64,000 nt of DNA, taken from the NCBI GenBank assembly GCA_029532415.1, contig JAQOTA010000053.1, positions 2,418,001 through 2,482,000 on the forward strand. The letters are read 5' to 3'. This stretch comes from Marasmius tenuissimus (taxonomy: Eukaryota; Basidiomycota; Agaricomycetes; Agaricales; Marasmiaceae). The first letter of the stretch is position 1. Each line of letters begins with the position of its first letter. Under the pieces are notes generated by a model. That model had not been told where the DNA came from. It saw only the letters and a program-made list of their open reading frames with translations, and searched no databases. The position numbers and the translations under genes were made by a program. This document shows, piece by piece, positions 1-9,838 of the stretch.

Positions 1-1031
1 TCAAACATTGTTTGCTGACGTTCAACTTCTTCTGACTCCTTCTCGTCCAGAAAGAAGCATTTGGAGCACACCACGCCCAGCCAGAATATGTCGTCCTCTC
101 TGGTGTACACACCAACGTTGGTCGTTTGGTAATCCTCCGAAAAATATTCCTCTTCGATGAAGGCGTTGAGAATCCGTGTTGAGGACTCGCCGGATGCTTT
201 GAGATGGGTCACTAAAAGACGCCATTCGACCTTTAGGTCAGGATCATAAGAAGGCATGTCAGGCCGAGTTGCTGAGTCCAACAAGTCAGAGACACGTAAA
301 TTGTCTACATGACCAACGGACGCACCCAAACTGGACTCTTGCCTCGACGTCCGGACAAGGGAATGTTTCTCAGACGGTGTAGCTCCCATTACACTCTCAC
401 CATCTCCCAGTAGGATAGGTTGGGTAAGACAGGAGCCTCCCCCCGCGGCATCAACGAAATATGTCGTGTTACTCCCTTCGATGGGTTGGACGAATATCAC
501 CATATGCACAAAGGTAATGAATGATGGGGCCGCGTCTGGGGGCCCGATATTGATTCTCCCCGCGCTAGAGTAGGCCCTATGATTTGTCCAAATAAGACAC
601 TGGCATGTTATTCAACAGACGGGATAACATAACACACCTGTAACCTAGACCGCGAATCATCTGCAAGAAAAGCCCGTTGTTTCCCAAGCAGTAGGACCCA
701 TTCCCATCGATGACGAGACGTTGATAGAGGTAGTCAAAGCCAATATCCATCCGATGCTCCGCTGTACTGGATCTTCTGCCTCAGCCCACCTGGAACTCAT
801 CGAATCTGGAGTATGGACTCACTAATGCATCGGGGTGTTCTCAAAAGGAAACCTGGATATTTGATGCTGCATCAGCATACGCAAGTTGTCCAAGTTGGCT
901 TCAAACTGTGAAGGATTGATGCTTTCGGCTTTCGGATACTGAATTCTGGATAGCCATTGGGAGACTTGATCAGCGGTATAGACCGAGGGAACCTTCTTGA
1001 TCCAAAGTCCGTCACGGAGGAGGCCTTTCAT
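1..1031 (-). CDS. Arylamine N-acetyltransferase (3' end cut by window edge)
   Basis: Transfers an acetyl group from acetyl-CoA to arylamines or hydrazines in the cytosol; in fungi such enzymes detoxify aromatic amines. Three exons join in frame: 1031-823, 766-638 and 576 to the window edge. The N-terminus holds the family motif RFPFENTPMHYTAEHRMDIG. The active-site block GNGSYCLGNNGLFLQMIRGL follows and contains the catalytic Cys; the His lies in FVHMVIFVQP and the Asp in YFVDAAGGG, so the Cys-His-Asp triad is complete. The C-terminal stretch with FIEEEYFSEDYQTTNVG also fits the family. The ATG at 1031 is chosen because about 18 residues before the first conserved helix is normal. The stop codon lies outside the window. 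Family call is secure; substrate is not known. Confidence 0.88.
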
Positions 1032-1039
1032 TGTTGTAC

Positions 1040-1600
1040 AACGTCGACGATTGAGGGTAGTAGATGCTCTTTGTTGTTATTTGAGGTTCATTCGGCCTTT
1101 TGGTTGGCTGTACAGTGAGTCTTGAGAGACCATCGAGGTGCCGGGCAACGAGGACCTCGTCCGTCAGGAAATTAGTCACGTCAGTCATGTCATCGGCGTC
1201 AACTCACCTTGACGAAAACCAGCACCTCCGATACCAGTCGCAACACTCGTAACCAACTTGGCGATAGATTTTGGTCGTATCCCCAATGGAACAAGAAATG
1301 CTTGTCGGATAATCCAAACTCCTGCTCATATCTCCACGCCTCGTGGAACGGGGAGCTCCAGTTCTCGAGTTTTGAGGCCTAGGGAAGGTGAGCATCGTCA
1401 TCACAACTGTGCCGATTATACCTCGCAGTTCTGTGCAGAATGTAATGGAACTAGCTCGCAACTCGTGCCAGAAACAGAAGAGGAACATTAGAGATGCATA
1501 GAGCATCATAGAGCTTACCGAACCTCAACTTGACACCGACAACTACAAAGTTCGGGGACCCTCCGATGAAGCGATGGAACGTACGAATTCCCTAAGGCCG
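1040..1600 (-). CDS. Unresolved multi-exon gene, 3' part
   Basis: Four fragments can be spliced in frame on this strand. One begins after an acceptor near 1597 and reads RTFHRFIGGSPNFVVVGVKL. A second gives VPLHSAQNCE. A third is a longer exon containing SSPFHEAWRYEQEFGLSDKH and then WGYDQNLSPSWLRVLRLVSE. A final exon contains ARHLDGLSRLTVQPTKRPNE and stops near 1011. The phases agree and codon use looks coding. I did not find a convincing first exon, so the start is open. The final exon runs into the start of the downstream N-acetyltransferase gene, so one of the two ends is probably slightly different. I do not recognise the family; the WLRVLRL stretch is loosely like the C-terminal domain of SET/LSMT methyltransferases, but this is a guess. 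Confidence 0.35.
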
Positions 1601-1806
1601 CCTCAAGCCTTTCCATCATGATCATTCACTACCAAGCAAGTTCTCCGAAATGATGAAGGAAGGAAAAGTTATCTTCCACCGGTAGACACAGAAAGGCTCC
1701 TGTTTACCCTAGTCTGAGTCTCTCGCTCGTAAGTTCTTGGAACCCCCGTTTCTGTTTCACTAAGGGATATAAAGTACTCAGCAGGTTGGCTTGGACATTG
1801 CCAATT

Positions 1807-3564
1807 ATGTCCCGGCTCGAGTTGAAGTCGCCCCCCACACCTTGGTTAGACAGGACGCGGTCTCGAAGTCCGGTCGGTCCTTGCGTTCCGGGAGTCAGAC
1901 AAAGAGCAAGTTGGACGCCTACATCGGCTTCCGTCATATTAACTCGTCCACACGAGCCTTCGAATGTCAGCTGGGTCGAAAGTCCCCTTACTACTCCCGA
2001 AAGCTCTGATGAAGGTCACCATTCGACTGGGTTCACTGAGAATAGCAGAGGGTCTGGAACCAGCAGGACCTCATCGCCGTGTGGTACATCATCGTCCGTC
2101 ACCTCGTCTCGATCTTCAGATCCTCCCGCGTCATCCTCATCGGGTCCTCCTATCGAATGTGACATCTCTTGCCGACCCCAACCTGAAGCGCTCATCGACC
2201 GCAGGGACCAGAAATGCACCCTGTTCTTTGGCTCTCCAATCTGGGCTCATTGCACCACTTCTTTCTTGGTAGTCGGGAGTAATGGGCAAACGGCCCGCCG
2301 CTCACGGTCGCTCAGCGATCCCCGTCAGGTAACGGATGTACGCCGGCTGTCGCTCGACGAGCCGACGTCGAGAGAGGAGCTATCAGTATCTAGAAGCGCT
2401 ACAAATAACCGCAACCGTCATAGTCCTGTAGCTCGGAGCCGGAGACGAGTTAGTCTCTCGTGCGACATCCCGCTGGTCTCCCCCTTACCCCTCCAACGTC
2501 CTTCAGGGAGCACAGCAGCTGATGGTACAACTTCATCTCAACCACCAAGGCTCCCCATCACCACTAGTCCCGCAGTCTCTCAGGTAGTCGACACCAAACT
2601 CGCAAAAGACCTCTTCGAAAGTTGGACAAGAGGAGAAGCCCTTCCTGTGAGCACTATGCATCGTGACCGTGCTCGGTCAGCGTCGGCCGGGTCTCAACCG
2701 ATAAATTACCACTACCAAAAGCGAAGCTCTTCGTCTTTGTCGCACCGCCCCGACTTTGAGGCATTAGCCCGCGTGGGGGGATTGCGAATCAGGCCCTCGT
2801 CTTTGAATGTCCGTGGAGGGAGCTCAACGGACCGCTCCGGTAGGATGCTTCGTTCTTTGTGCGCTTCTACCGCTAATAAACCAGTAGATGATTATCACGA
2901 ACAAGACGAGGAGGATCTAGAAACTGAAGGCGATGAGATATCAACAGCACCCTCTTCGTGTGGGCCGTTCACACCGTCGTCTTTCCAATTCTCCCCCGCG
3001 ACAGTTACCTTTTCATCATGTTCCCACCGCGCTTCTGTTGTTTCTGCAACAATTGAAGAAGAGGACTTTGAGGGTGGGCGTGGGAATCCAGGCCAAATCT
3101 TTGTACCAGACCTCCGTCTCCGCCGAGGGTTCAGTGTCACTCGTTCGGATTCACCTCGTCCAGCCAACAACGCTCCCGCCACTGTACTGACACCCTTCGT
3201 AAACGACCATGACACTACATTATTCACTCATCCGCGACCCGCTCCAAAACCACCCACGACCGATGGTTCTGCCGTCCTAGCGCCAGAGGTTCTTGCGACT
3301 CGGGCATTGCTACTTAGTCCCGGTGGGACTCCAAACTCGCCGCTTACACGTTCTGTGACGGCTCCTGGTGGAGTAACCACGGCAGGGCATTCGAAGGTGA
3401 AGCTTGGTATCACAAGTTTGATGAATCTGAAGTTACCTACCGCGAATGAAGAAGCGGGTAGAAAGAGGAACTTGCTTTGGAAACTCGGAATCGGTCACTT
3501 CGGTTTAAAGAGTATAGGCGCTCGGATGAAGGCAGAGGCCGGCCGTGTCCGTTCTACTTTGTAG
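1807..3564 (+). CDS. Ser/Thr/Pro-rich, probably disordered protein
   Basis: Single open frame of 585 codons without an intron. The first ATG is at 1807; the frame is open a little further upstream but only with a TTG. The protein is dominated by Ser, Pro, Arg and Thr, with acidic patches such as EQDEEDLETEGDE near the middle, and lacks any predicted membrane segment or signal peptide. The last 50 residues are different: basic and partly hydrophobic, with ITSLMNLKLP and RKRNLLWKLGIGHFGLKSIG. This tail is the best candidate for a conserved interaction motif. Such proteins are common in Agaricomycetes and usually regulatory or scaffold-like, but no function can be read from this sequence. Confidence 0.6.
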   Translation: MSRLELKSPPTPWLDRTRSRSPVGPCVPGVRQRASWTPTSASVILTRPHEPSNVSWVESPLTTPESSDEGHHSTGFTENSRGSGTSRTSSPCGTSSSVTSSRSSDPPASSSSGPPIECDISCRPQPEALIDRRDQKCTLFFGSPIWAHCTTSFLVVGSNGQTARRSRSLSDPRQVTDVRRLSLDEPTSREELSVSRSATNNRNRHSPVARSRRRVSLSCDIPLVSPLPLQRPSGSTAADGTTSSQPPRLPITTSPAVSQVVDTKLAKDLFESWTRGEALPVSTMHRDRARSASAGSQPINYHYQKRSSSSLSHRPDFEALARVGGLRIRPSSLNVRGGSSTDRSGRMLRSLCASTANKPVDDYHEQDEEDLETEGDEISTAPSSCGPFTPSSFQFSPATVTFSSCSHRASVVSATIEEEDFEGGRGNPGQIFVPDLRLRRGFSVTRSDSPRPANNAPATVLTPFVNDHDTTLFTHPRPAPKPPTTDGSAVLAPEVLATRALLLSPGGTPNSPLTRSVTAPGGVTTAGHSKVKLGITSLMNLKLPTANEEAGRKRNLLWKLGIGHFGLKSIGARMKAEAGRVRSTL

Positions 3565-4529
3565 TGTAATTCCCCGTTGGTACTGTATCCACGCGTTTAT
3601 TTATCCTCAGCTTGAGCCTGGGCCTGGGCCTTCGCCAGCGAGCTCTTCGGAACGGTACCGTTTTGAGTCATTGGCGAAGCACATGACTGGTGGCCAAACC
3701 GGAAAATTCTCGATCGGGGACCCATTACGCCTGGTCAAACGTAGTGGCGCGGAGTGAGATGGGGTACGCATTTCTTAGAGCCAGGAACCTCAGGGGCCGA
3801 GTCTTTGAAGCTTGGGCCGCACCGAGCTGTCAAAGGTGACGATGTTTGCGGCAAGCCAGAGGCAGTTCTGGATCGATGGTTTTTTGACCCGCTCGAAGGT
3901 AACGGGACGGTTTTGACACTTCCATGCTTCTGACGGTAGAGTTGAGCACTCAGTGTTAGGATGTACGACCGAACGGGTAGTTAGATGTAGCCTGGGAACT
4001 AGAACGGTAGCCACGGCGGGTGCCTCAGAGCCCTTGTAGTGGTAGTCCTCGATGATGGAATCACGGCTCTCAACTCGTGGAGGAGGATACCAGTACCGAT
4101 CCTGCGGGACAAGGCCTTCAAGAATAGAAACGACTGGAAAATCGCGTCAAGTATTATCCTTCTCATCCGATGACCTCGAATACAAGGTCTGGCAGGCAGT
4201 TGACAGTAAATATCACCTCGTTCTGACTGGCCACGTACGAGGGCGGATTGACGGTAACGCTATGGACCCTACATCACGAGCTTGATCTTGGACGAATCGT
4301 ACTCAAGAGATTTTGATCAGCATTGAATTTGAGTTAGATCCCAATGCAATGAGATGTAGTCACCATGCTTAATGCCTCCCTTTCCGTATATGGTCCTCGG
4401 ACGTAGAGGAATTGCGCCTTAGTTAGGTGGCCTTTCAACACGTTCGGCGCAAAAAAACTGCTATGGGATATAAATCAATTAGAGAATACTAACAAGGATT
4501 CGACTATTCTCGCTCCTACTCCTCCGGAC
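3565..4529. other. Unassigned stretch with competing open frames on both strands
   Basis: Plausible coding fragments occur on both strands. On the plus strand they are around 3620-3757 (ERYRFESLAKHMTGGQ), 3757-3925 and 4052-4285. On the minus strand they are around 3620-3990. None joins into a model with a start, clean splice sites and a stop, and GC-rich unbiased sequence can give such frames by chance. No repeat or RNA gene is seen. Confidence 0.3.
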
Positions 4530-5113
4530 ATGTATCGCTCTGTCTCTTCAGTGAAAAACCTCCAAAGAATGTTTTCGCGTTCACTGTCCAATACATCAAG
4601 CGTCCACCGACCCCTACAGACGCCACATCTATTACCTTTAGAAGGAACATCATCCCTTCCCCGCTTTGCCGATATATTCGACATGCCACACAGACTCGGG
4701 GGATCGCGCGACAGCGGAGCTCCGCGACTTGCAACAGCAAAGATAAGGGAGATAGGAGACCCGTTCCTTATTGACCTCACGGTCAGCGACTTTCACTCCC
4801 TACCCCCTGCAATTCTGTTCGACGGTCCAGCGCGGAAGTCGAAAGGCCGGCCATCACCATGGACAGGGATTGTCGGTACACCCCGTAGGACTCTGCACCA
4901 AAGCGCAGTTCCACATGAGCGATTGGTAGAGGTGTTTGACGGTCCATCCCATTACAACCGACGTCAGTACTGGCCGTCGAAAAGAGAGAGAAAGGTAAGC
5001 TTCTGGCGCTCTATCTCAAACTCAGCGCTGATCGGCTCTCGCAGAACAAGACCGCGATAGCTTTTGGAGCGGTGATGGTTGTCGGTGGAAGCGTCGTTTT
5101 GAGTCTTCAGTAG
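4530..5113 (+). CDS. Small unknown protein with a hydrophobic C-terminal tail
   Basis: Exon 1 runs from the ATG at 4530 to a donor (AAG|GTAAGC) at about 4994. A 50 nt intron ends in CTCTCGCAG. Exon 2 then reads NKTAIAFGAVMVVGGSVVLS and stops after two more residues. The product is about 177 residues, basic and without a signal peptide. It contains two FDGP motifs (near residues 98 and 138) and would end in a single membrane segment, as in a tail-anchored protein. Another frame through exon 2 (about 5050-5388) is also open, so the 3' end could differ, but that region is also the 3' end of the opposite-strand F-box gene. No family is recognised. Confidence 0.35.
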
Positions 5114-5375
5114 ACATTGTAGAGACGACTGTTTTGGCGCTGATGCGCCCAGAGGTGCAAGCTAGGAGAAACAAATTGGACTTGGCCATACGACGCTCGC
5201 TATCGTCCCAAAAACGCCAGGTGGCGGCGGACTCTGTATGTAAACTACCTGATACCCGCAGAACAAGCAATCCACATGTACTGACGGAGAACGCTGGAAG
5301 CTCCGTGCTGGACGGCGTGAACATTGAGTCTGGGACCCGTCCGCCCAAGGGTGTATTGGTTCGCTGGCCACGAGA

Positions 5376-7057
5376 TCAGTCGTGGTGACGAGGTAGGAAC
5401 CAATAAGAGCTCGGCGTCGAAACACTCTCAAAAGAGACTTTCAAGATGTTGTTCACATATTCTCCCTGGGAAAGCTATGAGTTCACACCACACGACTCTC
5501 CTCGGGAACACGATTGATCACTCACAGTCCAGACTCTCTTGTCACTGAGGATTCTATCCAGTCTTCGGACATTTGACATCAGATATTTAACATTCCGAGA
5601 ATCTAGGGATTGATGATGCCCATGTTCGGTGTGTAAGACGGAGTTTACAAGTGTGCGTAGGGAGAAGGATCGCCCGACAGCGGAAGTGAAGGAGATCTGA
5701 CAGACGATGGTCAGCCAGCATTCTGAAGGTCCGCCCGGAATGGATGTGCCTTACAAGCTCTTTCAGCGGGATTGGCAGTTCAAGTCTCTCGAGATACGGA
5801 CACGTTTTACAGATATGAACGATCGACTCCATCCCAAGGGCGCAGTCTACGAATGACACTTGCGTCAGTGTAAGAGCGTAGTCCTTTACTAGCTGTTCGA
5901 CGAAGGAATGCCCAACAAGAACTTTGTTGTCGGGAAGCCTCATGACGAAGGAGGAAAGAGGGGGGTGCGAAAGCCGAAGGTAATCAAGTATAGAGCTCAG
6001 CACCCCTGGTGTCGGAGATGAGATAGTCGATATCCGCGTGTCGACACTCAGATGCTTGAGGTGGTCGAGCTTTGCAGGGATCGAACCAAGTGGTTTAGAA
6101 AGTTCCTGGGGTGCCTCCGGTCAGCGATTATGGCTGACCCTGCAAGACACGAAACTAACCGTTGTACTGAACGAAAGGTTCTCCAAAAGAGGAACGTGTG
6201 ACACTAGGCGCAACGTAGTTGCATGGTCAACCTTCGAACATCCGACAATATGCAGACCGATCAATTTCGGAAGCTGAGGCAGAAGTTGTTCCAGGATGGT
6301 CTCATTTATTTCGTTCGATGCCTACGAAATGAGTATGACACGAGCGTATACTAGGTTTCGACTCTGAACTCACATATAGTATCAAGTGCCTGAGCGTCAT
6401 GCTAAAGTTGGGTGCCCATCTGGGGAGGATATCCGCGACATTCCACGATCCATAGTCGAGGGCAAGATGTGTGAGGTTTCGGATACCTGGGAGTAGGTCT
6501 GATTGTTCTGTCGTAATATTTGCCTTCACTCTGAGATTTTCCAGATGTTCCTTTCCTCGAAGGGGAAGGAGAAAGACGGGAAGAAGAGGTTCTCTGCACT
6601 TGAATGACGAGAGATTTTTTGCTAGTTGCACTGTTTGCGTGCTCTCAGAAATGAACGTTGAGTGGAACTGGGAAATGTGTGTTCGGAATCTCGGCACGAA
6701 ATGTATGTCTGGAAAAACAATGAGGAGAGAATGACGAGCCCAAGTCGAATGGCGACACACCGATGTGCTTCACGTACGTTGCGAGCCACGGGCGAGCCAC
6801 TATCACCCCAAAAGGCGATGCCACCTAAGTATCACAACAAGGTTTTGCATTTCCGAGGAACTCTAAGAAGAGACGGTGCATACGCGAGGATACTTCTTCC
6901 CGTGTTTGAGGGTATATGTGATGCTGCGATAGAGCCGTGGAATGACTCCGGCAAAGAATGATCGACTGACGAGAGCGGCAGACGAAAGATCTTGATATGG
7001 AAGATGAGCAAATATTATCTCAAGAACATCCAAGTTGAGGTTATCAGCAGAAACCAT
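5376..7057 (-). CDS. F-box / leucine-rich-repeat protein
   Basis: Substrate-recognition type protein for SCF ubiquitin ligases by family. The ATG at 7057 starts MVSADNLNLDVLEIIFAHLP, a standard F-box, followed by LVSRSFFAGVIPRLYRSI. Later exons join in phase: one starting VASPFGVIVARPWLATYVKH, one with RNLTHLALDYGSWNVADILP, one with LPQLPKLIGLHIVGCSKVDH, and one with CPYLERLELPIPLKEL. The last part holds VKYLMSNVRRLDRILSDKRV, the usual C-terminal pattern of this Agaricomycete F-box family. About five introns of 50-70 nt are needed. The leucine-rich repeats are irregular. The most likely stop is at 5376-5378. Substrate unknown; such genes are strongly expanded in mushrooms. Confidence 0.72.
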
Positions 7058-7411
7058 CGCTGAGAGTGCACGAAAAATATGAGAAAGGATGGGTGGTGAA
7101 GAGACAAGGAGAGCGACGCGTACGGTTACGGTGTGACAATGACGATGATCGCTGCCAAGCGCACGGACCACTCAATTTACTCCGCCAGTTCGAACCCCGG
7201 AACCCTCACTCTTCTCAAACAAAGATTGTATTTGCAAATCTGACAACTATTAGCCTAAGGTAAGGTCCATCATGGAGACATCCTGCGAGCCTTGTGCGAG
7301 TGTAACCCGCTTTTTCCCCGCGGGCCGCTCTGCTTGCGAGTTGCTCTTAGCCTCTCGTTTATCCGGGGACAACGTTCTCAAAAGGTGCTCATTATTACTT
7401 GTCACTGCATC
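7058..7411. other. Intergenic, between F-box start and USP-like gene end
   Basis: Holds the upstream region of the F-box gene and the 3' end of the USP-like gene, both on the minus strand. No additional gene, repeat or RNA is seen. Confidence 0.5.
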
Positions 7412-9655
7412 CTACATCGATCCATGAGCGGCAAGTAGGTCATCGAGAATTTCGCAACGTACGACGTATTGACGAGGCCATTGAGTTGGTTTGAGGAGAC
7501 CTTCTTGAGGGATATAACGGCTATATATCAACATGTACGGTCCTGCACCTAGATGGAGACCAGTCGGATCGGTCAAGACGTCGGCTTCAGTGACCTATGA
7601 ACACGCGGAGTACGGATTAGAGGGAGGTTTGAGCATCGAATGATCAAACTCACTTCGCTGACCGTGTAATCCAAGGTTTTCCACCAGGTGCCATTCCTAT
7701 CCTGTACGTAGGAATACATTTGTTTGCGCCCCGGGACCCCGGTGTGCATAAGCACTGCACGTAAATCATACTGTTAAGAGAAAGCATAAGGCACATCGCT
7801 GCCATGGGAAGACAGGTAAGGAACGTACCCGATGTTTCTGAAGCTCCGGGCATTCAAACAGCGACTTCATTTCGTCCATGAGTTTTTCGCCTTCGGAATT
7901 GATTTCTATACGCGCCTCAGCGTCAAATCTTTGCGGCAAGGCCCACTGACAGATGACTCACTGTCGACAGCCGTTTCCAGTCCGTGCAGGACTTTCCTCA
8001 ATTTCTCAGCTGTAGCTGCCAGCGAAGCCTGGCGGTCTGGGTCGTTCCCAACGGATGCAACGTTCTCGAAATAATGCACGCTCGTCTTCAGATTTTTCAT
8101 GACATCTTTGTTCTGGTAATGTTCAGGTTTCTGGCTTCAATCGGAACGAGGATCCGCTTACATCGTGTTTTGTCAGTTCTACTTTCTGCTTCTCTAGTTG
8201 TGAAAGACGATCGCAAATTTCCCGCTCGCGCAACCGTTTCGTATTGGCGAGCTCAAGGTTTTCCAAGAGAAATTGATCCATGTATAAAGTCTTAGGGTAG
8301 GCAAAAGTGTCGGTAGCCGAAGAGGGGGTGGCTGATCCACTTTTATTCAAAGTGAAAATGAGCACTTGAGAGGGTACTGTGATCCCGTCATGGGTAGAAC
8401 TGTCGAGCTCGTATGAGTTGAGGTTCGATGAAAGGCGAGCAACAAGCTCGTTGGCGGCTGATGTATCCGCGTCAACTTCTACCGGAATTGAATGCACAAG
8501 AGTAATCTCGGACTCGGGGAAAGGCTGGCCATCGATGATCCTGATACGCCCCGTTAAGAAAGATGTAAGTCGCTCCCTAATGAGAATCATCAGTTCCATC
8601 CGATCTCCAGTCAAAAAGAGAGTTAATCACTCTTCAACGTCCACAACGTCGTCTAGTGCACTGGAAATTCGCCGCACAAAATCTATAGTAGGGTATCATC
8701 GATCGCATTCAAGCCGAACCAGCGGAGCTTGAAGGCATACCAGAAGACCAGACCCCCGGTGCTATCGTCACTTGTGACTGTACCGCGCCCAGGGAAAGGA
8801 GAAGCGAGTCCTCGATGACAAGTGTCGATATATTCGCCAAGTCGACATTTGTGAGAAACTCAACCAGTTTTGAGAGTGGATCGCCTTCTTGCGTTTGGAT
8901 TCTAGACATCCTTTCTCGTATTTGTGGGACATGGAACAAGGCATGGACAACCTGAACGACGTAAATGTAGCTCAAGTGGTATCTGGTGGGAAATAGAAAC
9001 GCACTAAGGCAGCATATGCGAGAGAAGCGGAATCAGCGCGCAAAGCAACGGGCCTGTAGGGAATGGAATGATCAAGCGGTACCACCAAGATAAAAACACT
9101 TTACCAACCGACCATCTATTCGAAGCATATCCGAAAGTTCTACATTCTCCTCATTATCCTCCGGTACTGCGAGACTAGCTTCAATGGCCTGTTTGAGACT
9201 CTCGTCTTCATTCGAGATCTGTTGTTGGGCCTGTTAGACTGTCAGATCAAGTCATCAAATTCAGACAAAACACGCACGCCAGTAGAAACCACAGCCCAAT
9301 TTGGATCTGGTTCCCTGTTACTGGGACCGAATGTAACCTCTGATGATGATAAGGTTGGCTGAGGATCTGTTTCCATTGACATCTGCAATGCCCTCGACAT
9401 CTCCTCGTCATTGTCATCTCTAGTCAAGTCAATGACATTCTGTGCTGGAGTTGTTGTTGTGACTTTGGGAACAGAAGTAGATTCCTGTAGTCCTCTATCG
9501 CCTGCGAGCATCGCGTCCGCTGCTTTCTCCATGTCTCCTTTGAACTTTCGCAACACTCGAAGAGCCACGGTTGAATCAACATCACCGCCCATCATGGCTG
9601 AAAGTAGCTCAACATCGTTGTTTTCCTTTTCTGTGGGCATTGAGAGTTGTGTCAT
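7412..9655 (-). CDS. USP25/28-like ubiquitin hydrolase family protein, catalytic Cys absent
   Basis: The N-terminus (from ATG 9655) has a UBA-like start and an acidic ubiquitin-interacting motif, DDNDEEMSRALQMSME. A second UIM-like motif, DESLKQAIEASLA, lies in the next exon. The peptidase domain then starts GRPVALRADSASLAYAAL and continues VVHALFHVPQIRERMSRIQ. Where active USPs have NxGNTC, this protein has ADSASLAY, so no nucleophile cysteine is visible. The remaining USP elements are intact: PKTLYMDQFL, the His box YDLRAVLMHTGVPGRKQMY, and the last strand LGAGPYMLIYSR, followed by the stop at 7412-7414. Exons join in phase with five or more short introns. By analogy it may bind ubiquitin chains or regulate a partner enzyme without cleaving. 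Family call is firm; loss of activity is inferred from the missing residue. Confidence 0.82.
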
Positions 9656-9838
9656 TGTGTTCCTGTGGGCAGAGCAAGCGAGAGTTTGACCAGAAAGGGC
9701 TGAAGAAGGTTGCTCCGGACAAAACGCTGCGGCCCAAACCTGATGATCTCATCTTATCTTATCTCCCGCTACAAGGCGCTAGCATAGTCAGCTCATCGAT
9801 TGAATTAGCGTTATTCCCCTTCCTTTCTCTCTCCAGCA

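Noticed and set aside
1704..1937. Minus-strand frame as first exon of the unknown gene at 1.0-1.6 kb
   Set aside because: The splice phase to the next exon does not fit, and the region is inside the plus-strand Ser/Pro-rich gene.
5134..5388. Plus-strand frame as an extra exon after the small protein
   Set aside because: Cannot be joined in phase to the preceding exon and lies over the 3' end of the F-box gene on the other strand.
7170..7215. GTTCGAACCCCG, tRNA T-arm-like
   Set aside because: The five-base T stem does not pair and no acceptor stem is found.
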